From positions 23,741,281-23,805,280 of the forward strand of contig NC_081143.1 of NCBI RefSeq assembly GCF_958295425.1: a stretch of DNA of 64,000 bases. Direction: 5' to 3'. The notes below the pieces were generated by a model. It was given only the letters and a program-made list of their open reading frames with translations. It did not search any database and had not been told where the DNA came from. Both the position numbers and the translations under genes were made by a program. Origin of the DNA: Solea solea. Its lineage: Eukaryota; Chordata; Actinopteri; Pleuronectiformes; Soleidae. The first letter of the stretch is position 1. The number at the start of each line of letters is the position of its first letter. Below, in pieces: positions 1-11,590 of the stretch.

Positions 1-1140
1 AATAAATATGCGTCTGGCAAGCTGCGCTAAACAAATACTCACATGCACTCCTGAAATATCCATTCTCACAAAAGCACATGTCCTCGCAGATACAGCTCCA
101 CACTCTTTGGTGTGGCTCGAGGAACATTTGTTCCACTCATTTGTCTGATGGAGGCAGCGATTTTTGAATTTGCTGGAGTGTAGTGTTCAGCCAGTTCTGT
201 GTAGGTGGCCTTAAACAGCTTCTGCCAAACTACTGCAATACCAACTGTTTATCTTTAATGGCTGAGGCCGCACGGAAAAACACCAGCATGTGCGTGTGTG
301 CGTCTTTGTGTTTGCAAGTGTTGTGTGTCACATAAGAGGAGCGCTTCCCCGCACTTATTAAAGCGATATATTAATTTGGAAAATGCAATTATTGTTGAGA
401 ACACATGGGGGAAACTGATAGTTCTCTTGTGTGTTCTTATTGAATATAAAGCTCCAGTGTCTCGTGTGGATCGGTTTATGTGTCTAACAAGGGGAAACAA
501 TTGTTTTTAATTAAACTCTCTAATGTTAATGTTTTGTTTAGAGACCGTTATTGGCTAAACATAATGGTCGGACATAAAAGTCCACAAGCAAGTCAGTGGT
601 TTGCAGCAGAAGGATGAGAATTTAGCAATGTATTTGAATTTTAGCTATTAAAATAAACTGAGCAGCATTTAATGCCTTTATTAGGTATCATTGATGTGGA
701 CTCAGAGTGGGTCAGACATGATTCAGATGCACGGTGTGAGCAAAAAAAGGGGGGGGAGCTGAAGCAAGATGACAAGATGACACTTATTTTGTGATATCTT
801 GGAGCATCAAGTTTGTCTAGTCGGTGCCATTTTGGTTTTTGAAATCAGAAGAAACCACCACTGGGATGAGAGGGCGGAGCTGGAGAAGAAGGGAGGGTTG
901 GGTCTTCTTGAGAAGGTGTGACGACCGGCAAGGCACTGTGTATGAAATCTGCTGTATATATGGTATTTAACAAGGGCCAGATTTGATAATGTGAAGATTT
1001 CCGGGGGCCAACGGGACCTTCAGACCTAAAAGTTTCATACAAATACACACTGGCAATGGCAATTAAATAACAATGCAACACAAAAATTAGCCACGCATGA
1101 GTGAAAAAAATGAAAAAAATCTGCCTTTCTATCACATCAC
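1..1140. other. Intergenic, no recognised gene
   Basis: I see no coding exon or clear repeat here. Small open frames on both strands (for example 255-500 minus and 298-510 plus) overlap each other, lack any recognisable domain and look like chance. A run of nine G lies near 749. The stretch is AT-rich complex sequence. Confidence 0.5.
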
Positions 1141-1225
1141 ATGTGTATATATATATATGTATATATATATGTATATATATATATATATGTATATATGTAT
1201 ACAGTATATGTATATATATATATAT
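1141..1225. repeat. (TA)n/(TATG)n microsatellite
   Basis: Alternating TA with interspersed TATG units over about 85 bases. The 83-residue open frame across it (1097-1348 plus, many Tyr/Ile/Met) is a product of the repeat and not a gene. Confidence 0.95.
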
Positions 1226-2984
1226 GAACTACATATTGTTCCATATCAATATTTTGAAATTAGTTTAAATATCATCACAAATATTGGAAAGGAAAGTATC
1301 TTTATTGTCATTATACAACCGAAGTTGGTCAATGAAATTACGAGGTAAGATGGAGTCAGTGTGTGGTGAAACCTCTCATAATTAATTAAGTAAATTAACT
1401 AATTGCTAGCATACTTCTTTTTGCAGCCAGTGGCCTCGCCCCCTGATGGACACTCAAGGGAATTCAGGTTTCAGGCACCGCATTGGCAGCATGAAGAGGA
1501 GTGTAATATTATAGTACCTTGGTGAAGGCCTTCATCCATAACTGCTACTGCTACAGTGGATGCTGGTTAGTCTTAGAACATGGAAAACAAACCACAGGGA
1601 AAACTTTCTCTTTTTTTTTTAAAGACAGCCCCGATGACAGAAAGAGAGATTGCACAGAGTCACATTAGCTGGAGGAACAAAGGCTAGCCTGTAATGCCAT
1701 GCCCTTGGCTCTCAGTGTATGAACCTCCCAAATAAAAAAAAGAAAGAACCACAGCGTATGGTTTTTATACTACCATTTTTGTATGTATAAAATATAAACT
1801 TGATATCCTGTATAGGCACCAGTCAGCAGATTGTAATCTGTTTTTTATGCTAAGTTAAGGTAACTGCCTGCTGGTGACACGTTAGCTCCTATTTATCTGA
1901 CATTAGTGTATCAGTGTTCTCATCTGAAATAAGGAAAGCAGTATCAGAGTCAGCACTTTTACTTTTAAATGCACGTTAGAACTAATAAATCCACATTGTG
2001 CTAATGCGCAGCCACTGCTCCATCGAAAAATATTTGTGCTCATCTTTGGCTAACAGAAAAAACAGCTGTGATCTCGCCAGATGTGGATCCGATGTCAGCG
2101 AAAGATTAGCCAGCAGAGAGAAAGAAGCAGAATGATTTGACTGCATTTTGTAATGACGATTTAATCCAAGCGAAGGACATAATGTTGACGTCTGCGCTTC
2201 TGTCTCGCTCACAATTGAAACTCAAAACATGCGCCCGGTAAAATATCAGAGGAGGACTCCTCCAGAAGGGCATTTAAAGCATATGCATGTTACCACCGAG
2301 TTACAAGATGTCAGTGTGCCCTTGCATCCTCTCCCACTTAACCCAAACCACATGTTTGGCACACGATGTTCTCACCACAACCAGAGTCTGAGCCAATAAC
2401 TGCTATATCCATGTAAGGGTAGTGCGACTCATATTTTAGGTGGTTAAGACGGGGTTTGTTTTTTTTTTCCAGTTCAGCTTTCAGCCTTTTTGTTCAGCAC
2501 ATGACTCAAGATTAATTCAGGAGTGGGTGCCGAACCAGAAAGCTATAGAAATACAGTTTCTGAGTGGGTAATGGTAAGATATTTAAAAAAGATGTATAGA
2601 AATAAAAAGGTCCAGTGTTGTCCAAACGTCAAAACATCTGGAACAAATAAAAGTTGTTTCTTCAGGACCTGGGAAAGATTTGAGATTTTTCATATTTCAT
2701 GCACTTTGAATAAGTGTTGGTAATAAATACATAGTATAATGGATTGAATGATGGATGGCCACAAGGGCATTCAATTTGAAAAAAGCTTTCCCTGATTCAC
2801 AGAACTCCATGACGATGAATTATGCGTCAGGTGACATGTTCACATCTCTGCAACCAGGTGCACGTTCAGTGTTTGTGTGATCAGTTGGCCCCGACCCCGT
2901 ACTGCGTGTTGTAACACCCTCACAGTGGCAATCAAACATGCTTGGTTTAATTTAATGTGTGTTTTTTAAGCATCACGATTCTTA
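1226..2984. other. Intergenic; possible conserved non-coding block at 1930-2330
   Basis: No gene recognised. Near 1425-1450 is a short piece (a CAGCCAGTGG sequence followed by CGCCCCCTGATGG) resembling the end of the repeat seen at 8139-8337 and 49137-49370. The block 1930-2330 is complex, not low-complexity, and shares nothing I can see with other parts of the window, so it is a candidate regulatory element. That is inference only. Confidence 0.35.
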
Positions 2985-3377
2985 TTAACCCGTAGTGCTC
3001 AGTGCCGCAGGTGCACCCTATGGACGTCCTGGGGTGGGTGTGTTTATAGGTTTATATATTCAGGATTCTCTTGTGTTTTTGAGTTCATGTTATGATTAAC
3101 TTTAATATAAAGTAGCAATAACTGTGCAGAAGTCACAAAAATAGCCATACAAACGAGCCAGGTGAACTTTGAACTGTGACATACTTCCAGATTTCACAAA
3201 TTCAATCTGATTTTAAACATTTTGAGTACTTTTTGCCCAGCTGTATTACATCCGATTGTGCTGGGAAAAAGATACAAGACCCACAATATTGTAAATTCTT
3301 ATAGCCTCTGTACATACTGTACATTTTAACATAGCAATGGAAAAAAAAGCAGCAATGCTCTGTGTTCTAAGGGTTAA
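2985..3377. mobile_element. piggyBac-like MITE, 393 bp
   Basis: The element is bounded by TTAA at 2985-2988 and TTAA at 3374-3377. Just inside are CCC at the left and GGG at the right, so the short inverted ends begin CCCNTAG. TTAA target duplication with CCC...GGG ends is the hallmark of the piggyBac superfamily. Related copies lie at 57804-58560, in the opposite orientation and interrupted by a hAT element, and at 61905-62077, truncated. All share a segment around GGACGTCCTGGGGTG. There is no transposase frame, so the copy is non-autonomous. Confidence 0.75.
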
Positions 3378-3532
3378 ATGCACAGTATGTAATTTCTACT
3401 GCTGGGGTGGTCTCTCAATCAAGAAGACCTATAGTTGTCTACGATGTCGTGAGGCTGCATGGAATCATGGGAATTGTGGTCAACTAGTTGATCCATGAGT
3501 AACAAATACACACAATAAACCATTCACTCTTG

Positions 3533-3727
3533 CATTCACACCAGAGTGTCCAATTAACCTCTGCATGGTTTTGGACTGTGGGGGGAAACTGGAGAACCCG
3601 AAGAGAACCCACGGGGGAGAACGTGCAAACTCCATTTCAGGAAGGCCCTCGGTCGGACCTGCCCATGAACCTGGGTCTTGTTGCAGTAAGGCAACAGTGG
3701 AAGCCACTACCCCGCCGCGTGGCCCCC
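3533..3727. repeat. Dispersed teleost repeat fragment
   Basis: The sequence runs from a cattcacaccagagtgtcc block through a gcaaactccatttcagg block to a ggcaacagtggaagccact block. I recognise this order from a common dispersed repeat of teleost genomes. A piece in the opposite orientation, with the gtttgctcc...cttgggtttt portion, lies at 28352-28510. Open frames on both strands here are repeat-derived. Confidence 0.6.
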
Positions 3728-4727
3728 TTGGCTAACGCAAGCACACTGTATAACATTACTCTTGTAGTTTTAAGGTACTTTAAAGCAAACGTTGAACATA
3801 TTATCTCTAAATTTTTCCCCAGGACAGATCCAAAACAAAATGTCTTCACAAATAAGTTGAATTATTCCTAAGATAATACATTATAGTAACAGTTATATTA
3901 AACACAAACTTGTAAATACCGTTCATAACCACTGTGGAAGATTGGAGGTGAATGCTGTAGAAGCAGAGTTGAAATCCCTCTGAGAGCAAGCAGACAGTTT
4001 TCCAGATTGTGATGATAGAAAAACAGGAAGCTGAGGGTTTCTCTGCACTTATCATGACCCTAAAGCTCTCCTGAAATATTTAGTTTGAAATCTTGTGAAT
4101 TTGATTTATATTTCTGTTTGTGTGTGTGTGTGTGTGTGTGGTTTTTGGTTGTTTTGGTTGTTTTGGTTGTTCATATTTCATAGGGTTTCCTTTTATCTCT
4201 GTTTAATGTTGAAGATCACTCCATCTGTGTTTTCTCTAGTTTTACTTCCAATGTGATTGCTTGCTCCTCTCTGATGAGTTCCCCCAGCATTCAAGTATCC
4301 TTGCCCCCCCCCCCCCCCACATTGTATTCAGTCCCTGTGCTGCCCACTCTTTTGCGATGCTTCATCTCCTGTGCTCCCCATGTCCAAGCTCTTATCTTCT
4401 GGATTTTGCTCTCCTGTGTTTCGTCTTTTATGCTCTGCATTTGGATCATCGCAAGCCTGCTCCTTGATACTACCTGTTTTTCCAATCCACCTTTGAATGT
4501 GGTCGCTCTGGTTATGGGAATTAGGTCATTTTGAAGGGATTTTATGGGTCTGGTCCTTTGAAAGAGCAGTCTCTCAGTCTGTCAGGTCATTGGCTCATTG
4601 GAAAACCCTCCCCTAACCTGGTAGGTACACTACTCATTGATAAGTCCACACCTAAATATCTATAGCAGAACAATTATCCATTATGGGAAATTCATTTCAG
4701 GCCAATAAAGAAAATTTGGGCACAACA
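3728..4727. other. Intergenic with GT and poly-C tracts
   Basis: No gene recognised. A (TG)n tract lies at about 4118-4141 and a run of C at about 4304-4319. The overlapping frames at 4253-4534 run through the poly-C tract and use Ser/Pro/Cys-rich low-complexity sequence, so I do not call them. Confidence 0.5.
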
Positions 4728-5111
4728 TTAAGAAATAGATTTGGTTCCCGTCATTGGATCGCTCTCAAGCGTACAGTATATCACCAAGCTATTTGAGCAC
4801 CTTTGCCTTCTAATGTACTTGGACGACGGGTCCGGCAAAGCAGTCTGTTTCCGCAGGCATATCCTGGCCGTAAAAGTTCCTCTGTGCCAGCCGTCACCCT
4901 GTGTGATGTCCATGCCAATCCGAAGTATTGACTTATACTCCGTCTGACGCAATCGCACCAAGTCTGCTCCAGTTCCTGCTAAATGAACAATGTGTTGGCG
5001 TCGACAGTCGAGGTTTTTCTGCTGGAGTGAGGATGGAGGCGGCCATGACTTGAGGCTAGTGCAGTCGAGGAGCATATTTTCATCCAAACTGCACTCGACT
5101 CGACTGTGCAC
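4728..5111 (-). other. Unrecognised 127-codon open frame, possible TE or pseudogene remnant
   Basis: A minus-strand frame of 127 codons, open from 5111 to 4728, has balanced amino-acid composition (segments such as LVRLRQTEYKS and GMDITQGDGWHRGTFTARI) and is less AT-rich than its flanks. I recognise no domain and see no splice sites tying it to other exons. It may be a remnant of a transposon protein, a processed pseudogene fragment, or chance. Its low-bias composition is the only argument for coding origin. Confidence 0.25.
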
Positions 5112-6612
5112 CTTTTTCTTTTTTATTATAAGAAACTATATATTATTACTTTAACAACAAATGGCCTCAATGTGGAATTACCTCAGCAGCACATGTTAAT
5201 GGACGCTGTCAGGGCAGCGGTAAGTTAATAGCAAACCTTGCCTTTGACTCTGAGCAGACATTCGAACACAGCTGTATCATATGCACAGATCTTCTCAGTT
5301 TTTATGTTGTGCATTCATTTAAAATGTGCAGTGTGGAAAAAAAATGAACTGAAGGGCAGTGAAGTGATCACCCTGATCACATACTTAGGAAGCAGCAGGA
5401 AACATCCTGTACAGCTAATAAAGTCTACTTCTCTGTGTTCCCGTGCCAGACTGCTTTTATTTAAAAATCTGGAATCCAAATGAAGCTAATACTGAGAGAT
5501 GAATGAACTGACTGTTGGATTTTACTGTTACAACCAACGAGGAAACTTAGCTGGTTTCTGTTCCACGTTTGCTGGCGATCCAGTTTGATTGCAACAGCCC
5601 TTGAAAATCCATTGGATTTTTATATGATGAGCCTATCAGATGCAAAATCCCTGTGGATATATAGTAATTGTCACTTATTTTCCAGCTCCTGGGACTGTGT
5701 TGACTGCTACCTTAGAGACTGAAGAAGAAATTGATGATCATAACAGATGAGTGCACATTAGTATTTCAGACATCTTCAAATGCGATCGCTGTTCATCAAA
5801 CCCTGAACTCTGAAAAGTGGTTATATAATCATAACACAGGAAATGCAACCAGATCTGTCAAGCTTTGAATTTATACATATGTTGAAACAGCATATCTGGG
5901 ACTGTGGTGAGAGCAATAGTTTAAAGCTGTGTTTAGACTGTACTCAGACACTGGACAGATCAAAATACAGGTGTAGGCACAATTAAAGACCTCACGACAT
6001 GGCTCTCAGAGTGCTGGCAGTGTCCACATATTTACGTATCATACTGACTCAAGATATCAGAATCCTCTGTCCGAGATGGCGGCTGCTGTGGTTTTGAGTT
6101 TGTGGCTGCTTTTCTATCAAACATTTATCTCAGGAATTCTGCCCAGAATGGAAAGTTCTTGATGCTGATTGAAATGAGAAGAGTCAAATCAACTCTCTGC
6201 ATCAAATCACTCGTGAGTTAGTGGAAGTTTCTGGCACTGCCCCGCTGAACCTTTGGCCTCTGGGCCTTGGCGATCGAACCACCCAAAGCTGCAAACAACA
6301 TAACTGAAGAATATGTCACCATGGCTTAAGTACGAGGGATTATTGGATTGAACAAAAATGCTTCTACAGAACTTTGCATGAACAGGAAAAAAGTTTTGAA
6401 ATTTCTGTGCAGATTGAAGAGGAATGATGGTCCGTCATAGCAAGTCTGTGATCTAGAGATCATTCTAGAAGTGACTCAAAAGGATTGTAATGATTTTTTT
6501 AAACACAACTCTCCAAGAACTTGTAGTGAATGCAGGAAGGATTTGACCTCACTGTCTTTAAAACTACTTACCAATCCTAAAAACATGGGTAAATCTCCAA
6601 CAACTACAGGAG
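5112..6612. other. Intergenic, no recognised gene
   Basis: Complex AT-rich sequence with no recognisable exon, RNA gene or clear repeat. A GAGATGGCGGC sequence near 6075, of the kind found at some promoters and LINE 5' ends, stands alone without further support. Confidence 0.45.
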
Positions 6613-6773
6613 TCTGGTGTAACGTCACTAGTCACTGGTGTGTGTCACCACAGTTTCACTCAGCCGTGCAGTGATGACTCCGCCCACTTTAAGTAGGTAC
6701 TTTTTTTGTAGTGGAGATGCAACCTAATCGTGCCGTGTCATGCCGTGCCGAGGCGAGTAGAGTCGGTGGAAAT
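6613..6773. mobile_element. Fragment of GC-rich TIR element (cgaggcgag family)
   Basis: This stretch matches the right half of the fuller copy at 36079-36576. Both contain a gccgtgcagtgatgactcc block, an agtaggtact block, a ttttgtagtgga block and a ccgaggcgag-type end. A third, apparently complete copy is at 55493-56105. Only the right part remains here. Confidence 0.65.
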
Positions 6774-7085
6774 ACGGCAGATATGGACAAATGTATTTGG
6801 CCTCACCTGTTAAGTACTGAATTCAGGTGTTTCAATCAGGCTTTGGGTTCTAGGCCCCTTATCGCCAATGAAGGACAATCTCAAAGCTTCAGCATACCAA
6901 GACATCTTGGACAACGCTATGCTTCCAACTTTGTGTCAACAGTTTGACAGTTCTCTCCTTGTCTCACACAACAGACACACACTGACAGCAGACTACACAA
7001 CATCTGTACAGTCTGACAGGCTTAAAACAACATCATCTGGTTTTTATGAACACAAATGAAGTCCATGTTTATTTGCATAAATAAA

Positions 7086-7549
7086 CCACTTCATTAGGTA
7101 CACTTGTTGTAGTGTGTGCTTCAAGAGAAGCTCCAAACAGCCAATCACGTAGCAGCAGCTCAGTGTTCAAGACGACCTGCTGAAGCTCAAACCGAGCACC
7201 AGAATGGGGAAAGAAATGAGATTTAAGCCACTTTAAAAGTGGCATGGTTGTTGGTGCCAGACAGGCTGATCTGGGTAAACCAGTTTCTGGGTAAAGCAGT
7301 GATTTAACCACTGTGATTTTAATATAGAGAATGGTCGGAAAAAAGAGAAAATAGGGTAAAAATGTCTTGTTAATGCTAAGGGTTAGAGGAGAATAGCCAG
7401 ACCTTTCAAAATGATCAAAAGGCAACGGTAAATTGCAACAGTGACTCAAATAACCACATGTCACAACGGAGGCAGGCATCTCTGACTGTGTAAAAAGTAG
7501 ATGAGACTCGGCGGCTAAAGACCATGCCAGGTGTACCTAATAAAGTGGC
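7086..7549. mobile_element. TIR element with CCACTTTATTAGG-type ends, 464 bp
   Basis: The left end reads ccacttcattaggtacac and the right end gtgtacctaataaagtgg, an inverted pair with one mismatch. The family recurs at 19580-20273, and as fragments at 50518-50770, 54978-55008 and 61508-61860. It holds no transposase. The 136-codon minus frame (7479-7069) runs across the element and is repeat-derived. Confidence 0.75.
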
Positions 7550-7761
7550 CGGTGAGAGGAGAAATGTTAGATCTGATCACAAGTGGCCAGACACATTTTC
7601 ATGCCAAGTGTGAACAGAGTTACTGTAAGATGTTAATACCCCTATAGATTGGAGGGTGGGGGTAAGGAACTGATTAAACTGTCATGGTCCTGGCAGCATC
7701 TCTGTATCTTTCATTGTGTTTTTACTCCTCTCCAGTGTTTCCTGTTTGGCTCCCCTGTCTG

Positions 7762-7800
<39 letters not shown>

Positions 7801-8138
7801 TGGGCATGGCTTCCCAGTCTCCACCTGTTGCTCATTTTGCTGTTGTCTCTTGCTGCTCGTTCACCTGCACACCTGACTTTAATCACCGCATCAGGTCTCA
7901 TCAGTACACAAACTCAGGTTCCTGACTCCAGATTGTTCAGTCCCTTCAAGGGAGTATTGATGTCTCTGCCAACTCTGGAGTTATTATCGGTATTAATCTC
8001 ATGCAGTGTTTTTTTCCGTGTGCCTAAGGTCCTCTTCTTTGAAGCCTCCATGATTTTGCCTCACGTATGCCAACCAAATAACAACCAGGAGAGACATCAC
8101 ACAGACATCTGAGCCCCTGTTCTCAACCACTCATACTG
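7550..8138. other. Intergenic with (GT)n tract at 7765-7799
   Basis: The GT microsatellite at 7765-7799 generates three overlapping Val/Cys-rich plus-strand frames (7649-7876, 7684-8112, 7716-7925). None has a recognisable domain. No gene is called. Confidence 0.55.
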
Positions 8139-8337
8139 TATGTGCCATGCTTTATCATCTATTTTCCTCTTAATGGGAGCAGAATTTACTAAATTGACAG
8201 CATGTGTTTTTGAAGAGGAGCTGAAACTTGCCATTAACCCTTCAGAAAAATGTTTACTAAAAAGGAGAAGTATGCACCTTTTTTCCCATATACTTTGTTT
8301 TGCAACCAGTGGAGTAGCCCCCTGGTGGCTTCTCAAT
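8139..8337. repeat. Dispersed repeat ending in cccctggtgg
   Basis: The copy shares with 11408-11590 the blocks tttatcat, cctcttaat, ttgaagaag/ttgaagagg and ctgaaa, and shares with 49137-49370 the end block tgcaacc...cccctggtgg. The three copies define one family in this window. No coding capacity. Confidence 0.55.
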
Positions 8338-8346
8338 ATAGTCTTA

Positions 8347-8790
8347 GGTCATTTTCACACCTAATAGTCCGCCAGACTCAAGGTTCAATTGGGGGTTGCA
8401 ACATTCAGTCGGTCCTAGTTTGCTTTCACAGTTTCACACTTTAGTGAAACCAACCGAACCTTTTAAAAAACATATAAAACATATGAAAAACAAGACAAAC
8501 AATGAACAGGAAAACTCGCTCATCTGTTGGTTAATGCACGGCAACTTTTGTTTCCACCACATAAGAGCAAATCGTGGAGCTGCTTCAAATCCTACCGGGT
8601 TTAGTTTGTTTTTGAAAACATACGACACATATACGCTGCAACAATGGGCTCAGCTATTTCTCCTTGCTATCGTTCTACGCGCATATAGGTTTTGGTTGTG
8701 TTTTCCCACAATGCCCTGTGTTGTAGTCCGCCTCCTGCATTTGGTTCAACCGAGAGCCACGTTTTGAGGTGAGCAAACAAACTGTGAATA
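8347..8790. repeat. Probable dispersed repeat (tttcacacc family)
   Basis: The stretch opens with cattttcacacctaatagtcc and resembles a teleost dispersed repeat I know from memory. There is no second copy in this window, so this call is weak. Open frames across it (8396-8767 plus, 8434-8628 minus) have no recognised domain. Confidence 0.35.
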
Positions 8791-9783
8791 CACCCGTAGA
8801 ATCCTTGTTATCTTCAACTGGCAAACTGGAAGACCACGCTCACGTTTCCTCCCTCGGCCTCATCCACCATTTTCGCCATTTTCATTCAGGTTAAATAAAC
8901 TTCACAAAGCTCCCTGTGAAACTCCTCCATCCTCATATTTTGGGTTTGAACCTATTTATCTGCTCTAAGCTGCAATCTTTAAGATAAATGACTAGTTCGG
9001 TATTTGCGGCAGTAACATTAACGACCTGCTGAAAGTGTCTCAGCGTGAAGTTTGACCTCATATGGGGCCCCACTGCAATATGGGATTGACCAAGATTGTT
9101 AAATGGGGGGTTTTCAACCAGGCAGCGATTCAGACCTCGTGTATGTGATGAAATAGAAAGTGAGCTTGGGAAAGAGAATTGCAAAATTAAGATTTCAAAC
9201 CTCTCTACGTCTATATATTCTTTGAACTTTGGGCTTCTGAAACGCTTGAACCCAGGAAACACAGATCCCAGAAGAGAGGATGAAAGCGAGAAAAGAAGCA
9301 GAGCGAGGTGAGCGGGGATGAAACGAAAGCTTGATCCAAAGGGTGTGAAGCAGAAAATCAGGTTTCACGAGTGTTAGGAGACAGCATTCGTCTTGGAGTT
9401 TTGTCCAGTGCTTTGGCTGCACTCTCTCTGGGTATCCACTGGAGATCTGCAATATCGCAATCTCAGCTCATATTTTCCCTCTTTTTCTGTGTTTTACTCT
9501 TGCACTGGTATGGGAGGGTCTTTTTTTTTTTTTACAAATCATTACACATTATTTTTTCTTAGTCTTTCCTGTTTTGGGAGGTGCAGCGTGTCCTGAAATG
9601 TTCAGAATTTATGGGAAGTTTTCCTGACAATTTACGGATACACCAACATTATTATTCATTCACACACAGCTTTTCCAGCGTTAATACTGAGTGTTGCCTG
9701 ACCGAGGCGTGGCCCTCTGTGCGGCTGGAGAGGTCACTGCCTTACTGGACTGCTGTCGCACGGTCGCACAGGGAACGTGCTGA
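8791..9783. other. Intergenic, no recognised gene
   Basis: Complex sequence with no recognisable exon. Frames at 8933-9262 (minus) and 9096-9311 (plus) overlap on opposite strands and neither shows a domain. Confidence 0.45.
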
Positions 9784-9837
9784 GTGACGTCCACTGCAGC
9801 TATAAACCGGGTGACGTCCACTGCAGCTATAAACGGC
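9784..9837. repeat. Tandem duplication of a 27-bp unit with CRE-like and TATAAA motifs
   Basis: The unit gtgacgtccactgcagctat followed by aaac occurs at 9784 and again at 9811, identical over 24 bases (period 27). Each copy has TGACGTCC, one base from the TGACGTCA CRE, and TATAAA 12 bases after it. A perfect 16-bp palindrome (catgagagctctcatg, 9839-9854) follows directly. A regulatory role is inference. Confidence 0.8.
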
Positions 9838-9974
9838 TCATGAGAGCTCTCATGTCCGGCAGCAGTCGATGGCGTCACACAGAGACAGGGACGGTGGTGT
9901 TTGTGTGTGTCCATGTCGTAAATAGACTGTGAGGAGCAACTGTCAAGCAAACCTGTCTTTGTGAGGTTAGCAGA

Positions 9975-10345
9975 CTTTTTCAGGATTAAGACCTGGTTTT
10001 AGGGTTGGGGTTAGAATTAGGGTTAGGGTAAGGCATTTGGTTAAGGTAAGGGTAAGGGCTAGGGAATGCATTATATCTCTGACAAGTTTGCGTGTATGTG
10101 TGTGTTATATACCTATTTAAGACCTTGTCAGGATGAGTAGTCCTCATGGAGACCAAAACCTGGTCCTAATGAGGCAGAACCTATTGGTTAAGTTTAGGAC
10201 TAAGATTTGAATCGTGGTTAGATTAGGGTTAGGTTAAGCTTATAAACACGTTGTTTAGGGCTGTCCAAATTAATGAAAGTCAATTCAGTGTCCTAGGAAG
10301 AATAGCTGTGCCAACATGCGTATGTGTGTTTGTGTGTGTGTGTGC
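9975..10345. repeat. TTAGGG-like tract and tagtcctcatggaga-family repeat
   Basis: The block 9998-10060 is made of degenerate TTAGGG/TAAGGG units. From about 10115 follows a dispersed repeat with the blocks tagtcctcatggagaccaaa, acctggtcct, aatgaggca and, near its end, gaatagctgtgccaac. The same order is seen at 55246-55390 and 63240-63470. The G-rich tract looks like part of the family and not a true telomeric insertion. Confidence 0.65.
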
Positions 10346-10493
10346 GTGCGTGCGTGTGTGTGTGCATGTGCGGGTCTGTGACCAAATTGATCTGACCGCC
10401 GGTGAAGCTGGTCATCAATTATTCTCCAAAAACAGGTTAGCCAATACAGGTCTGGTGTTAGGAAGTAAACAAGATTCATGAAAAGGTCAATAA

Positions 10494-10531
<38 letters not shown>

Positions 10532-11407
10532 TCTCAGAGGGGTTTAAAAATAGATAAAGCCGGATTAAGTATAAACCTTTTTCCCCATTAAGACTCAAAG
10601 CCATTTCAGGTTTGATAACATTGTTCACAGACTATATTAGTGAGTATCATGTGTTGAATCCTATCTAATGTTAATGTTAATGTTAGTTATAGAGGATTTT
10701 AGACAACTGTGTCCTTCAGTGTTTTTCCAGAGCCACACCAGTGAACACCACTATTCCCTCTACTACATTGTCATTACTGTGTTCATGTCCTCCGTCTACA
10801 AATACTCGGGGGGGTTGTTTTCTATCCAATAAAAAAGGTACATTTTGAAACACTGCTGGTTCCGTTTTAGCTTGAAATCTCCAAAGCTGTGTTTCGGAAA
10901 GTGAGAACTTTGGACAGATTACGCATTAGCTCGTTGTCAGTTGAGATTTAACCACCAGCGCTAAATGAAAAGAGCTGTGAACAGTTGCTGTCAACAACAA
11001 CAACAAAGGAAATCCTGGCTCACACTTTTGACCTTTTGCTGTTTCTTGTTTGTAGTTTTCTCTGCAACTAAGCAACTAAGTGTCATCTGCTTCCTGCTGA
11101 ATGGTCATGTGATTTTGAGTCGTGTTTGTTTCCATGCATGAGGTGTTTGTTGAAAATACATGTTTTGTTTTGTTTGTTTTTTAAAATGCTGTTTCCAATT
11201 GACTTGCATTCATTGTATGGGAATAATTCTATTATTGCCTCATCCTAATCTGAACTGTTCTTATTCCAGCAGTAATGTAAATGGTCTGTATTTATGCAGC
11301 ACTTATCTAGTTTGGACGACCAGCATCAAAGCACTTTCCTCACAGACTGTATATATAATAGACTCGTCTTCCCCTTGCAAAACAACAACTGTGTATTATT
11401 TGACCAC
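10346..11407. other. Intergenic with (GT)n at 10496-10530
   Basis: No gene recognised. A second GT tract follows that at 10320-10370. The remainder is AT-rich complex sequence. Confidence 0.5.
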
Positions 11408-11590
11408 TGCGACCTGGCTCCTGTTTGACGATACCAGCTGTCAATCAAACTAACGTGCACTCGTATGTGTCGTGTTTTATCATCCATTATTCCTCTTAAT
11501 AGGAACATCATTTACAAAATTGTCATCATGTTCTCTTGAAGAAGACCTGAAAGTAGAGATTTCTTGGATTTTCCTTGTGTTGCAAAAATA
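11408..11590. repeat. Dispersed repeat, same family as 8139-8337
   Basis: It shares the blocks gacgatacc...agctgtc with 49137-49370, and tttatcat, cctcttaat and ttgaagaagacctgaaa with the other two copies. It seems to be diverged and non-coding. Confidence 0.55.

Noticed and set aside
9998..10060. Interstitial telomere repeat
   Set aside because: The units are a mixture of TTAGGG, TAAGGG and GTTAGAA and recur with the adjoining dispersed repeat in other places, so it is better seen as part of that family.
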